Below are positions 24,964 to 34,124 of a stretch of DNA of 64,000 nucleotides, in pieces (position 1 is the first letter of the stretch; each line of letters starts with the position of its first letter). The DNA comes from Paenibacillus sp. SYP-B4298. GTDB lineage: Bacteria; Bacillota; Bacilli; Paenibacillales; Paenibacillaceae. The stretch is from NCBI RefSeq assembly GCF_027627475.1, contig NZ_CP115484.1:743501-807500 (forward strand). Reading direction: 5' to 3'. The notes under the pieces were generated by a model. That model was not told the DNA's origin, did not search any database, and was given only the letters and a program-made list of their open reading frames with translations. Both the position numbers and the translations under genes were made by a program.

Positions 24964-25923
24964 TTAATCCGTCGTTCCAGTCTCAAGCAGTTGCTCCATG
25001 TTCGTAGACGAGGTGACCGTCAGCCGTTTCAGCTCAAGCGGGGAATCGCCGGGCTGGACGAAGCCTTGCTTGACAGTGAATGCCATGCGGTAGCCGTTCT
25101 CCTTCAAGTAATAGATCATCTTGTCATCATAGCTTCCGAAGGGGTAGGCAAAGTAGGGCGTTGTATAACCGAGTCCCTTCATCTTGGCAATGTCGGCCTG
25201 CAGCTTGGTGCTATCATGCGTGAGCGCGAGCTTCTTGCCACAGAACGTCTCTTCCTTCTTGTGCAAATCATACGTATGGCTGTAGTAATCAAATACATCG
25301 GAGGCAGCATCCAGTTGCTCCTGTGACAGATAGCTGCTCTTGGCCGGGTCGAAGCTTGTGCTGGTCTGCTTCTGGACATGGCTGCCGATGACGAACAGAC
25401 TGGCCTTCAGTCCGTATTTTTTCAGGACGGGGTAGGCATAGATATAATTGTTCTCATAGCCGTCATCGAAGGTAATGACGACGCTTTTCTTCGGGAGTTG
25501 GATGAAGCCATGAAGATAATCTTCCAGCTCGCTCAGCGTGGCGGCATAATAGCCGGCATCATGCAGATATTTCATGCCCGCCTCGAAGCTCTCCAGATTA
25601 ATCATCGAATTATTGTCAGGCTCCTTGTTGTACTGCTTGGGGACAACATAATGGTACATCAGGACAGGCACCTGCTCCGCGTAGCCCTTCTGCTCCTGAG
25701 CCAGCAGCTTCGGCGTGCTATTGCCGTTGCCGTCAAATTTCAGCTCGCGGGACGGATGAGTCAGCGCGAACGCCTCTGCATTCACCCGCAGCATCACGGT
25801 GCAGGCCTTCTGCGTTAGCTGCAGGGAGGGAAAGGCCATGGCTGCCGCAAAGAACAGCACGATCAGTGCAAGTCCGGCGATCCCCAACCGTCTGAGCCAC
25901 AAGGTCCAACGTCGATTTTTCAT
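24964..25923 (-). CDS. Polysaccharide deacetylase (NodB domain) family protein
   Basis: A 319-residue membrane-anchored or secreted protein. Basic N-terminus then a hydrophobic helix (residues ~12-30), followed by VPVLMYHYVVP and a NodB-type catalytic domain: VVITFDDGYENN (metal-binding Asp pair), YYSHTYDLH (metal-binding His) and YFAYPFGSYDD. Such enzymes remove acetyl groups from wall glycans, chitin oligomers or exopolysaccharide. The YHYVVP start of the domain is like the PgaB/IcaB group. The gene is monocistronic with its own terminator. Confidence 0.88.
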   Translation of the reverse strand: MKNRRWTLWLRRLGIAGLALIVLFFAAAMAFPSLQLTQKACTVMLRVNAEAFALTHPSRELKFDGNGNSTPKLLAQEQKGYAEQVPVLMYHYVVPKQYNKEPDNNSMINLESFEAGMKYLHDAGYYAATLSELEDYLHGFIQLPKKSVVITFDDGYENNYIYAYPVLKKYGLKASLFVIGSHVQKQTSTSFDPAKSSYLSQEQLDAASDVFDYYSHTYDLHKKEETFCGKKLALTHDSTKLQADIAKMKGLGYTTPYFAYPFGSYDDKMIYYLKENGYRMAFTVKQGFVQPGDSPLELKRLTVTSSTNMEQLLETGTTD

Positions 25924-26058
25924 TCGAATAATGCTCCTTTGTCACTGCGATAATAATAAAAATGTCTATCCCTTGACTATACGCTGGAAGCCGCAAGATT
26001 TCAAATCCCCTCACTGTCGAACTTTTGGGAAATTGCCATCATATAACGACTCATGCCC

Positions 26059-26087
26059 TTGTAATTCACTCGGAAATCCATTATTCT
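26059..26087 (+). promoter_or_regulatory. Probable pgi promoter overlapped by a palindrome
   Basis: TTGTAA, 17 bases, TATTCT. The perfect palindrome ATTCTAG-TC-CTAGAAT (26083-26098) overlaps the -10 and start region and could be an operator; its regulator is unknown. Confidence 0.45.
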
Positions 26088-26096
26088 AGTCCTAGA

Positions 26097-26140
26097 ATTA
26101 AAGGGACGGGCTTCGTTATGTGGAGCGAAGGCCCTTTAAT
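26097..26140 (+). promoter_or_regulatory. Leader hairpin upstream of pgi
   Basis: ATTAAAGGG (26097-26105) pairs with CCCTTTAAT (26132-26140), with an inner CTTCG/CGAAG stem. It ends 15 bases before the ribosome binding site GAAGGAGG. It may be a weak terminator or attenuator, or simply a stabilising 5' structure. Confidence 0.5.
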
Positions 26141-26162
26141 CAATTGAAGGAGGTCTTGAGCA

Positions 26163-27512
26163 ATGAGTAAAGCTGTATCATTTGATTATAGTAAAGCGCT
26201 GCCGTTTGTCGGACAGCATGAGATTGACTATTTGGAGGGTGCTGTGCGTCTGGCGCACGAGCAATTACATAATGGAACAGGAGCCGGCTCGGATTATCTC
26301 GGGTGGGTTGATCTGCCATCCAAGTACGACAAGGAAGAGTTCGCCCGCATTCAACAGGCGGCTGCGAAGATTCAGAGCGATTCCGAAGTATTGATCGTCA
26401 TCGGCATCGGCGGCTCGTACCTGGGCGCGCGCGCGGCCATCGAGATGCTGTCGCATTCCTTCTACAATGTGCTGGACGGCGGACAGCGCAAGACGCCGCA
26501 AGTGTTCTTCGCGGGCAATAACATCAGCTCGACCTATGTGACGCATCTGCTGCAACTGCTGGAGGGCAAGAACTGGTCGATCAACGTTATCTCCAAGTCC
26601 GGCACCACGACCGAGCCGGCCATTGCGTTCCGCATCTTCCGCGCGGAGCTGGAGAAGAAATATGGCAAGGAAGAAGCGCGCAAGCGCATCTACGCAACGA
26701 CTGACCAGGCGAAGGGCGCGCTCAAGAAGCTGGCGACCGAGGAAGGCTATGAGTCCTTCATCATCCCGGACGACGTAGGCGGACGCTACTCTGTCCTGAC
26801 TGCTGTCGGCCTGTTGCCGATCGCCGTTGCAGGCATCGACATCGAAGCGATCATGAAGGGCGCCCAGGATGCGGCTGTCGAATACAGCAATCCGAATCTG
26901 TCCGAGAATGAGAGCTACCAATACGCCGCGGCGCGCAACGCGCTGTACCGCAAGGGCAAAGCGATCGAGATTCTGGTCAACTATGAGCCGAATCTGCACT
27001 TCGTATCCGAGTGGTGGAAGCAGTTGTTCGGCGAGAGCGAAGGCAAGGACAACAAAGGCTTGTATCCGGCGTCTGTCGACTTCTCCACCGACCTGCACTC
27101 TATGGGGCAATTCGTTCAGGAGGGAACCCGCAACCTGCTGGAGACTGTCATTCAGGTAGGCGAGGTCGCCGAGCAGATCACGATTGGCAATGACCCGGAC
27201 GATCTGGACGGCCTGAACTTCCTGGAAGGCAAGACGATGGACTTTGTCAACAAGAAGGCATTCGAGGGCACGCTACTGGCGCATACAGATGGCAATGTGC
27301 CGAACCTGATCGTGAACATCAAGGACCTGTCGCCGTATACGTTTGGCTACCTGGTGTACTTCTTCGAGAAGGCCTGCGGCATCAGCGGCTATCTGCTGGG
27401 CGTTAATCCGTTCGATCAGCCGGGCGTAGAGGCGTATAAGAAAAATATGTTCGCGCTGCTGGGCAAGCCGGGCTATGAGAAAGAGAAAGCGGAGCTTGAA
27501 GCTCGTCTATAG
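26163..27512 (+). CDS. pgi: Glucose-6-phosphate isomerase
   Basis: Interconverts glucose-6-phosphate and fructose-6-phosphate in glycolysis and gluconeogenesis. The 449-residue length is typical of Gram-positive Pgi. Two SIS domains with [29 protein letters not shown] and the family signature [17 protein letters not shown]; the C-terminal catalytic region has [37 protein letters not shown] lies upstream of the ATG. The YigZ-family gene follows within 45 bases and may be cotranscribed. Confidence 0.97.
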   Translation: MSKAVSFDYSKALPFVGQHEIDYLEGAVRLAHEQLHNGTGAGSDYLGWVDLPSKYDKEEFARIQQAAAKIQSDSEVLIVIGIGGSYLGARAAIEMLSHSFYNVLDGGQRKTPQVFFAGNNISSTYVTHLLQLLEGKNWSINVISKSGTTTEPAIAFRIFRAELEKKYGKEEARKRIYATTDQAKGALKKLATEEGYESFIIPDDVGGRYSVLTAVGLLPIAVAGIDIEAIMKGAQDAAVEYSNPNLSENESYQYAAARNALYRKGKAIEILVNYEPNLHFVSEWWKQLFGESEGKDNKGLYPASVDFSTDLHSMGQFVQEGTRNLLETVIQVGEVAEQITIGNDPDDLDGLNFLEGKTMDFVNKKAFEGTLLAHTDGNVPNLIVNIKDLSPYTFGYLVYFFEKACGISGYLLGVNPFDQPGVEAYKKNMFALLGKPGYEKEKAELEARL

Positions 27513-27554
27513 ACCACATTGAGCGATTATAGCGCGTATTACGGGGAGCAGGGC

Positions 27555-28190
27555 ATGAAGCTGGAGCGGTACAAGACACTGCTTGCGCCCGGCAGCAAGG
27601 AGATTGTCATTAAGAAGTCCCGTTTTATCGGCTATGCGCGTCCAGTTGCCAGCGAAGACGAGGCGATCGCCTTCATTGAGGAGATTAAGAAGCAGCACTG
27701 GAACGCTACGCATAACTGCTCGGCCTATATTGTAGGTGAACGAGACGAGTGCCAGAAGCAGTCCGATGATGGCGAGCCGAGCGGCACAGCGGGCAAGCCG
27801 ATTCTGGAGGTCATCAAAAACCAGCAGCTCAAAAATGTCGCCATCGTTGTAACACGGTATTTCGGCGGCATCATGCTCGGGGCCGGCGGCTTGATCCGGG
27901 CTTACACAGATGGAGCGGTCGCGGGTATTGAGGCAGCTCAGCCGATTGTGCGGGTGCTGCACCGCGAGGTGTTCGCCCAGGTCGATTATACATGGTACGG
28001 CAAGCTGGAGAACGAATTCCATCAGCGCGGCCTGCGTGTCCTCGGGACGGAGTTTACCGACCAGGTGACGATTACCTGTCTGCCAGAGGAGCCGGAGGCG
28101 GACCGCTTCATGGCGTGGCTGACGGATTTTACACAGGGTCAGGCGGTCATCTCCTCCGGGGAGACACGGTATTTTACTGCGGAAGGCTAG
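27555..28190 (+). CDS. YigZ/IMPACT family protein (YvyE-like)
   Basis: A 211-residue UPF0029/IMPACT protein. The N-terminal IMPACT domain has KKSRFIGYARPVASEDEA, HWNATHNCSAYI, DDGEPSGTAGKPIL and TRYFGGIMLGAGGLIRAY; the C-terminal domain is DUF1949-like. The function in bacteria is uncertain, possibly ribosome or nucleotide related. ATG 27555 with GGGGAGCAGGGC upstream gives the usual start; the frame also permits TTG at 27519. Confidence 0.9.
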   Translation: MKLERYKTLLAPGSKEIVIKKSRFIGYARPVASEDEAIAFIEEIKKQHWNATHNCSAYIVGERDECQKQSDDGEPSGTAGKPILEVIKNQQLKNVAIVVTRYFGGIMLGAGGLIRAYTDGAVAGIEAAQPIVRVLHREVFAQVDYTWYGKLENEFHQRGLRVLGTEFTDQVTITCLPEEPEADRFMAWLTDFTQGQAVISSGETRYFTAEG

Positions 28191-28272
28191 CATGTTTCCC
28201 ACCATTGCGGAATAGGGTCTTGTATAGGGGCGTATTGCCCCTCCTATCTCGCGCTTGAGGGAGGCGTCCGTA

Positions 28273-28641
28273 ATGGCGATTGCGGTAAGGCGGTTTGCTG
28301 CGCTGTCGGGAATCGTATTGGTACTGCTTGGGATCGTTGGTCTGTTCTCCAATCATCTATTGGGTTGGTTTCATCTGCATGTGATGCATACAACAATCTA
28401 TCTGTTGCTGGGTGTGCTGGGTCTGCTGGCTTCCTCACAGGAAGGGTATGCGTACCGCTATTCACAGGTGATAGGCATCGGGTTTATCGTGCTTGCCGTG
28501 CTCGGCATCTTCGTGAAGGATCTGTTCGGCCTCATGGCGCTGGGTCTGTCTGACCATGTGCTTCATTTCATCTTGGGTGCAGCCGGGCTATACTTCGGTT
28601 ATGTGCTGGTGGAATCAGACTCGCATCAGCCAGCACTGTAG
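28273..28641 (+). CDS. DUF4383-like four-helix membrane protein
   Basis: A 122-residue integral membrane protein with four hydrophobic helices (RFAALSGIVLVLLGIVGLF, TTIYLLLGVLGLLA, VIGIGFIVLAVLGIFV, HFILGAAGLYFGYVLV) and short loops. This matches the DUF4383 layout. ATG 28273 has GAGGGAGG about eight bases upstream. No known function. A GAGGGGTTCGGC hairpin downstream ends the transcript. Confidence 0.75.
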   Translation: MAIAVRRFAALSGIVLVLLGIVGLFSNHLLGWFHLHVMHTTIYLLLGVLGLLASSQEGYAYRYSQVIGIGFIVLAVLGIFVKDLFGLMALGLSDHVLHFILGAAGLYFGYVLVESDSHQPAL

Positions 28642-28663
28642 GGATGGGATAAGTTTTGACAAT

Positions 28664-28691
28664 GAGGGGTTCGGCTTGTGCCGAGCCTCTC
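28664..28691 (+). terminator. Terminator after the DUF4383-like gene
   Basis: GAGGGGTTCGGC-TTGT-GCCGAGCCTCTC, a 12-bp stem with two G-T wobbles followed by TTT. The rest of 28692-28858 holds no gene I can support. Confidence 0.6.
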
Positions 28692-28858
28692 TTTGGCGTG
28701 AGGGCAGCTCGTTGCTCGCATAGGGCAAGCTTGTCTGGACGTGGCTTAAGCATCGCTAAAATTCCTTGCAGCTCATCCATTACGATCCAATTAGAACACC
28801 ACTCTAGCTGGATTATCAATAAGTCCAATCCACTTGATTATTTTTTCTTATTTTAGGA

Positions 28859-28888
28859 TTGACGATCAAGCTATTGGTCTGATACATT
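28859..28888 (+). promoter_or_regulatory. Promoter of the sulfate transport operon
   Basis: TTGACG, 18 bases, TACATT. Downstream (28895-28940) the AT-rich stretch contains AATAGGAATTGTTATG and TGGAATTGGAATGG, with repeated GGAATT that recall CymR-type boxes of Bacillales cysteine regulons. The promoter is fairly convincing; the operator is speculation. Confidence 0.5.
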
Positions 28889-28981
28889 ATTAATACCTAG
28901 TAAATTAATAGGAATTGTTATGTGGAATTGGAATGGGAGCAGGTTGATCGGACTGCCGAAAATCTGGGGGGTTAGACGTCG

Positions 28982-29797
28982 GTGAATGGGATGTTTCGCA
29001 GCCGCTGGTGGGGCTTCGGCTTCAGAAGCACTGTCATGCTTTACTTCGTAGTATTAATTGTACTGCCCATATTAGGAATCTATACTCAATCGCTCTCTGG
29101 CGGCTGGGCAACCTTTTGGGCAAGTGTTAGCGACCCCTTGGCCTGGAAGGCCGTGCTGCTGACGGTTCGGCTGTCTATTGTCGCGACGATGATTAACGTT
29201 CTGGCGGGTACAATGATCGGATGGGTTCTCATCCGGTATCGGTTCTGGGGAAGAAGCCTGCTTAACAGTCTGGTCGATCTGCCGTTCGCGTTGCCGACTG
29301 CTGTCGGCGGACTGATGATTCTCCTACTGCTCGGGCCTAATAGCTTGATCGGCGATCTGGCTGGCAAGCTCGGCTTCGAGATCGTGTTCCATGAGCCGGC
29401 GATTGTCATTGCGATGGTGTTCGTGACGTTCCCGTTCGTCATCCGCGCGGTGCAGCCGTTGCTGGAGGAGATGGACCCGTCGGAGGAAGAAGCTGCCTAT
29501 ACGATGGGGGCCTCCAAGACGAAGACCTTCCTGCAAGTGATTCTGCCTACGATGCTGCCAGGCATTATTAGCGGCGGGATGCTGGCCTTCTCCAGAGCGC
29601 TGGCCGAGTTTGGCGCGGTGGTGCTGGTGGCGGGCAACATTCCAGGCAAGACGCTGATTGCCTCTGTATTCATCTTTGGCGAGGTGGAGAGTGATAATCC
29701 GCAAGGAGCAGCCTCGGTGTCGATTCTGCTGCTCACGTTGTCCTTCCTGATCCTGTGGACGGTTAATATCATCCAATCCAGGAAGGCGGGCAAATGA
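28982..29797 (+). CDS. cysT: Sulfate ABC transporter permease CysT
   Basis: A 271-residue membrane subunit of the sulfate/thiosulfate importer. Six helices; the EAA loop reads EEEAAYTMGASKTKTFLQVI and contacts the ATPase CysA. LPFALPTAVGGLMILLLLGP and FSRALAEFGAVVLVAGNIPG are characteristic of CysT. The start is GTG at 28982 (M N G M F R S R W W). The gene overlaps cysW by four bases. It is the first gene of cysT-cysW-cysA-sbp. Confidence 0.93.
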   Translation: MNGMFRSRWWGFGFRSTVMLYFVVLIVLPILGIYTQSLSGGWATFWASVSDPLAWKAVLLTVRLSIVATMINVLAGTMIGWVLIRYRFWGRSLLNSLVDLPFALPTAVGGLMILLLLGPNSLIGDLAGKLGFEIVFHEPAIVIAMVFVTFPFVIRAVQPLLEEMDPSEEEAAYTMGASKTKTFLQVILPTMLPGIISGGMLAFSRALAEFGAVVLVAGNIPGKTLIASVFIFGEVESDNPQGAASVSILLLTLSFLILWTVNIIQSRKAGK

Positions 29798-30588
29798 AGA
29801 GGCTATGGATTACATTAACTTATATTGTATTTACAATTTTGCTTATTATTCCGTTGATTCGGATTTTTACAGGCGCCTGGGCGGAGGGCTGGCAGGGGAT
29901 CGCAGAGGCGCTTACACGCCCGCAGTCATTGCATGCGCTGATGATGACCGGTATGATTGTCGTCATCGTCACCGTCATCAATACGCTGTTTGGCGTCATG
30001 CTGGCGATCTATCTTGTGCGTGCTCCATGGCTCGGGCCGCGGGTGAAGCAATTACTGAATAGTCTGGTTGATCTCCCGTTTGCGGTATCGCCTGTCATCG
30101 GGGGCTTGATGATAGTGCTGCTGCTTGGGCCGAATACCGTCATTGGCACGTTCTTTGAGGCCGCGGGCTTCAAGGTCGTCTATGCGCTGCCGGGCATGGT
30201 GCTGGCGACGCTATTCGTTACCTTCCCGCTGATGGTGCGGGAGGTGATGCCGGTGCTGCAGGAGATCGGCTCGCAGCAGGAGGAGGCGGCATCGACACTT
30301 GGCGCATACTCATGGTATACGTTCTGGAAGGTGACATGGCCTTCGATCCGTTGGGGCGTCATCTATGGCGTCGTGTTGACTGTGGCACGCTCAATGGGGG
30401 AATTCGGTGCGGTACTGGTCGTATCGGGAAATATTATGAACAAGACGCAGACTGCTACGACGCTGGTCTATCAGGATGTGGAGAATTTCAATGTACTGGC
30501 AGCTAACAGTGTGGCGCTAGTGCTGGCGGCAATCTCGATTGCATTGCTTCTGCTCATGGAATGGGCCAAAAAGCGAAAGGGGCATTGA
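29794..30588 (+). CDS. cysW: Sulfate ABC transporter permease CysW
   Basis: A 264-residue second permease of the sulfate importer, paralogous to CysT. The EAA loop is QEEAASTLGAYSWYTFWKVT; LPFAVSPVIGGLMIVLLLGP and ARSMGEFGAVLVVSGNIMN are CysW-typical. Its ATG overlaps the cysT stop (ATGA), and cysA starts three bases after its stop, so the three are tightly coupled. Confidence 0.93.
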   Translation: MKRLWITLTYIVFTILLIIPLIRIFTGAWAEGWQGIAEALTRPQSLHALMMTGMIVVIVTVINTLFGVMLAIYLVRAPWLGPRVKQLLNSLVDLPFAVSPVIGGLMIVLLLGPNTVIGTFFEAAGFKVVYALPGMVLATLFVTFPLMVREVMPVLQEIGSQQEEAASTLGAYSWYTFWKVTWPSIRWGVIYGVVLTVARSMGEFGAVLVVSGNIMNKTQTATTLVYQDVENFNVLAANSVALVLAAISIALLLLMEWAKKRKGH

Positions 30589-30591
30589 TTT

Positions 30592-31656
30592 ATGCATATT
30601 GAAGTGAAAGATTTAAATAAGCATTTCGGTGATTTCCATGCCGTGCGCGGCGTCAGCTTCGATATTCAGAAAGGACGGCTGATCGGTCTCCTGGGGCCGA
30701 GCGGCGGCGGGAAAACGTCCATTCTCCGAATGCTTGCAGGGCTGGAGAAGCCTGATTCCGGCGATATCATCTTTCACGGCAGACGCGTGAATGACTTGCC
30801 GCCGCAAGAGCGCGGGATTGGCTTTGTCTTTCAGAACTATGCCTTGTTCAAGCATATGACGGTCTACGACAACATTGCCTTTGGCCTGAAGGTGAAGAAG
30901 CAATCCAAGGAGCAGATTCGCGAGCGGGTGATGTCGCTGGTGGAGCTGACAGGTCTCAAGGGCTTCGAGCATCGCTATCCGAATCAGTTGTCCGGCGGTC
31001 AGCGGCAGCGTGTCGCGTTCGCCAGGGCACTCGCTCCCGAGCCTCAGTTGCTGCTGCTCGATGAACCGTTCGCGGCGATTGACGCGAAGATTCGTCAGGA
31101 GCTGCGCACATGGCTCAAGGATATGATCGAGCGTCTGGGCATTACGTCGATCTTCGTTACGCATGACCAGGACGAGGCGATCGAGGTGGCGGACGAGATC
31201 ATGATTATTAATAAGGGACGGCTGGAGCAGAAGGGCTCTCCATGGGATATATACAAAAACCCGCAGACACAGTTCGTCGCCAGCTTTATTGGAGAGTCGA
31301 CAATTGTATCCGATATTGCCAAGCTCAGAGGTTTCGAGGATGCAGTTGCCTGGCCGGACACGAAGGCGCTTATTCGTCCAGAGTATATTGAGGTGGGGCG
31401 ACCCAATGAATTCTCCATCATTTCTGCTACGGAGCCGGGTCGGATAAAGCATATTCATTTCCGCGGCAGTGAATGGATGGTCGAGGTCGAGGTGGGCGAG
31501 GTCACACTCATTACGTATCGTTCGCTGGAGAAGGAAGTGCTGCAGCCTGGGCAAGAGGTGCAGGTGCTTATTCACCGCGCCTATCTGTTCAACGACTCGG
31601 ACAGTTGGATTATGGAGAACAAGCTGAAGGAAGACCCGATGCCGATTCATATCTAG
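30592..31656 (+). CDS. cysA: Sulfate/thiosulfate ABC transporter ATP-binding protein CysA
   Basis: A 354-residue ATPase of the sulfate importer. Walker A GPSGGGKTS, Q-loop FQNYALFKHM, signature LSGGQRQRV, Walker B LLLLDEPFAAID and the switch His in VTHDQDEA are all present. A C-terminal TOBE-like regulatory domain follows. Conserved residues are intact, so it should be active with CysT and CysW. Confidence 0.94.
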   Translation: MHIEVKDLNKHFGDFHAVRGVSFDIQKGRLIGLLGPSGGGKTSILRMLAGLEKPDSGDIIFHGRRVNDLPPQERGIGFVFQNYALFKHMTVYDNIAFGLKVKKQSKEQIRERVMSLVELTGLKGFEHRYPNQLSGGQRQRVAFARALAPEPQLLLLDEPFAAIDAKIRQELRTWLKDMIERLGITSIFVTHDQDEAIEVADEIMIINKGRLEQKGSPWDIYKNPQTQFVASFIGESTIVSDIAKLRGFEDAVAWPDTKALIRPEYIEVGRPNEFSIISATEPGRIKHIHFRGSEWMVEVEVGEVTLITYRSLEKEVLQPGQEVQVLIHRAYLFNDSDSWIMENKLKEDPMPIHI

Positions 31657-31662
31657 AGGGAG

Positions 31663-31718
31663 AGGCGCAATCGTTACCGAGCTTGAGGTAATCGCAGGCT
31701 CCAGACACGATTGCGCCT
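31663..31718 (+). other. Intercistronic hairpin between cysA and sbp
   Basis: AGGCGCAATCGT (31663-31674) pairs perfectly with ACGATTGCGCCT (31707-31718), with an inner TTACC/GGTAA stem. There is no T-run. It starts seven bases after the cysA stop and may set the relative amounts of transporter and binding protein by mRNA stability or partial termination. Confidence 0.6.
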
Positions 31719-31780
31719 GGACAGTACGGCGCGGCGAATCCGCGCTGCTCAAACCGATACAGAAAGTGTTGTGTGCCGTA

Positions 31781-32890
31781 ATGAAACTTGAGCGAGAACA
31801 TGTATTGCAGCCTGGTAGCAGACGCCGCGCTGGCTCTGTGGGAAGGACTCGGGCTTACATAGCGCTCCTGCTGGGCGCAGTCATGCTGGCGCTGACGGGC
31901 TGTACGGGAGGCGGCGGCTCAGAGGGGCCAGCGCAGCCGGCAGCGGAGAAGGGCGATGTTACGCTGGTAGTGGGAGCCTATTCTGTCGTCAAGGACGTCT
32001 TTGCGGAGCTGCTGCCTGCGTTCAGGGAGGAGTGGAAGCAGCAGACTGGACAGACCGTTGTGTTCCAGGAATCGTATGAGGCCTCAGGCACACAGGCGCG
32101 GGCGATTGTCGGCGGCTTCGAGGCGGATGTGACGCTGCTGGCGATGGAAGGCGACATGGAGAAGGTGGAGAAGGCTGGTATGATTACACATGACTGGCGA
32201 GCGAAGGGCACCAAGGGGATGGTCACGCGCTCGATCGTTGTCCTCGGCACTCGTGAGGGCAATCCGCTCCACATTCAGGACTGGACAGACCTCGCCAAGC
32301 CGGGGGTGAAGGTGCTGTATCCGAACCCGAAGACCTCCGGCGGCGCGCAATGGGATATTAATGCGATCTATGGCGCAGGACTGAAGGCCTCGGAGCGGCA
32401 GCAGGGCAAGCCTGATCCGGCCTTCGCCAAGAGCTTCCTGGCAAGCATTCACCACAATGTCGAGTCGCTCGACAAGAGTGGGCGCGCATCGATGGCAGCC
32501 TTCGAGTACGGGGTGGGCGATGTCATCGTGACCTATGAGAATGAGCTGCTGGCGCGTATACGTCACGGAGTGCCCTATCAGATCGTCGTTCCCGAGGACA
32601 CGATCCTGATCGAGAATCCGGCTGCGATCATCGATCGGAATGTCGACAAGCACGGCTCTCGCGAGGTGGCCGAAGCGTTCATAGACTTTCTCTACAGCGA
32701 CAAGGCGCAGGAGCTGTTCATGGAGTATGGCTTCCGACCAGTCACAGACCATCTGAAGGAGCAGGCGGCCAAGCGGTACATCGAGCCGTCAGGACTATTC
32801 ACGATCGACGATCTGGGCGGCTGGGACGAGGTGCGCAGCAAGCTGTATTCAGCCCGAGGCATCTGGTACCAGGTGCTGGCAGGCATCTGA
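31781..32890 (+). CDS. sbp: Sulfate-binding protein (Sbp/CysP-like lipoprotein)
   Basis: About 369 residues; extracytoplasmic receptor of the sulfate importer. A hydrophobic segment ends in ALTGC (lipobox). The mature part has VVGAYSVVKDVFAELLPAF, FQESYEASGTQARAI, LYPNPKTSGGAQWD and GVGDVIVTYENE, typical of Sbp. The start is uncertain: ATG 31781 lacks a clear ribosome binding site, and a GTG at 31838 would give a normal-length signal peptide. The N-terminal ~28 residues before the signal helix are unusual. The gene follows cysA by a hairpin-containing spacer. Confidence 0.88.
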   Translation: MKLEREHVLQPGSRRRAGSVGRTRAYIALLLGAVMLALTGCTGGGGSEGPAQPAAEKGDVTLVVGAYSVVKDVFAELLPAFREEWKQQTGQTVVFQESYEASGTQARAIVGGFEADVTLLAMEGDMEKVEKAGMITHDWRAKGTKGMVTRSIVVLGTREGNPLHIQDWTDLAKPGVKVLYPNPKTSGGAQWDINAIYGAGLKASERQQGKPDPAFAKSFLASIHHNVESLDKSGRASMAAFEYGVGDVIVTYENELLARIRHGVPYQIVVPEDTILIENPAAIIDRNVDKHGSREVAEAFIDFLYSDKAQELFMEYGFRPVTDHLKEQAAKRYIEPSGLFTIDDLGGWDEVRSKLYSARGIWYQVLAGI

Positions 32891-32912
32891 TACAAATAGA
32901 ACGAATGAATGG

Positions 32913-32964
32913 AAGAGAACCATTGGTATTTGCTGCTGGCGGAGCGAATACCAATGGTTCTTTT
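32913..32964 (+). terminator. Terminator of the sulfate operon
   Basis: AAGAGAACCATTGGTATT (32913-32930) pairs with AATACCAATGGTTCTTTT (32947-32964), a long near-perfect stem ending in TTTT. Confidence 0.85.
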
Positions 32965-33189
32965 GCGAGTTGTTGACACTATAAAGGGCTGCAACGTTCC
33001 GCCATAGGCTGTAACGAGGCAGAAGAGGCATAATCACACCGGTTCTGAATGTTACTGTCGGAATAAGAACCTCCAATACGGACATTTGAGAACTGAAAAG
33101 TGAGAATACGAACTATCTTTCCTCCCCACACTCGGTCTAGAATGGAGGCATCCCGGGAAAACATAATGTGTTCTGTAAACTGAAATGGG

Positions 33190-34110
33190 GTGTCTGCAAT
33201 AGGAATCTATAAGGAGCTCAAGGTGAACCGGCATTTATATTTGCTTGCCTTGCCGGGTGTATTGTTTCTGCTCATATTCGCCTACCTTCCGATGTTCGGC
33301 CACATCGTAGCCTTTAAACGATTTCGGCCGAGCGATGGCCTGTGGGGGAGCGAATGGGTCGGCCTGGACAACTTCAAGTTTTTTTTCGGCTCGGACGACT
33401 GGCTTCATATTACGCTGAACACATTGTTTATTAACAGTCTCTTTATTGTATTTACACTTGGTATTGCCCTTGTGCTCGCTGTTTTTATTAATGAGCTGCG
33501 GCATGCCTTGTACAAGCGTCTGGCGCAGTCGGTCATTTTCCTGCCATACTTTGTATCGTGGCTCGTGGTCAGCTTCATGACGTATGCGGTGTTCAACACC
33601 TCTGACGGCGTGCTGAACAAGCTGCTTGCGGGTCTTGGAAGAGAGGGCTACAACTGGTATGGCAACGCCGAGCTGTGGCCCTACATTTTAACGATGTTAT
33701 TCGTGTGGAAAATGTCCGGCTATGTGACAATTATCTTTTTCTCGGCGATTACCGCTATTTCCGGTGAATATTATGAAAGCGCTAAACTGGATGGGGCGAG
33801 CCGATTCCAGCAGATTCTCCATATTACGCTGCCGCTGCTGCGTCCCACGCTGGTCGTTCTGCTGCTGCTGCAAATCGGAAGGATATTCTATGGCGATTTT
33901 GGGATGATTTACGGCATTATAGGAGATAATCCGATTCTGATTCCGACGACGGATGTGATTGACACGTTCTCGTTCCGGGCGCTCAGACAGCTCGGCAATT
34001 TCAGCATGGCAGGCGCTGTTGTGCTGTACCAGGCGATTATGGGTCTGATTACAATTGTACTGTTCAACTGGGTTGCCAAAAAAATTGACAGCGACTCGTC
34101 ACTATTCTAG
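33190..34110 (+). CDS. Carbohydrate ABC transporter permease, LplB type
   Basis: A 306-residue CUT1 permease (LplB/YtcP group). HLYLLALPGVLFLLIFAYLP begins helix 1, and the EAA-like loop ESAKLDGASRFQQILHITLP lies near residue 200. The start GTG 33190 gives the usual short basic N-terminus but has a poor ribosome binding site; GTG 33223 sits well spaced after AAGGAG and cannot be excluded. First gene of a permease-permease-binding protein-esterase cluster without ATPase. Confidence 0.88.
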   Translation: MSAIGIYKELKVNRHLYLLALPGVLFLLIFAYLPMFGHIVAFKRFRPSDGLWGSEWVGLDNFKFFFGSDDWLHITLNTLFINSLFIVFTLGIALVLAVFINELRHALYKRLAQSVIFLPYFVSWLVVSFMTYAVFNTSDGVLNKLLAGLGREGYNWYGNAELWPYILTMLFVWKMSGYVTIIFFSAITAISGEYYESAKLDGASRFQQILHITLPLLRPTLVVLLLLQIGRIFYGDFGMIYGIIGDNPILIPTTDVIDTFSFRALRQLGNFSMAGAVVLYQAIMGLITIVLFNWVAKKIDSDSSLF

Positions 34111-34124
34111 AAAGGAGCATGCTC

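Noticed and set aside
30613-31752. 379-codon open frame on the - strand
   Set aside because: Antisense shadow of cysA with no motif or ribosome binding site.
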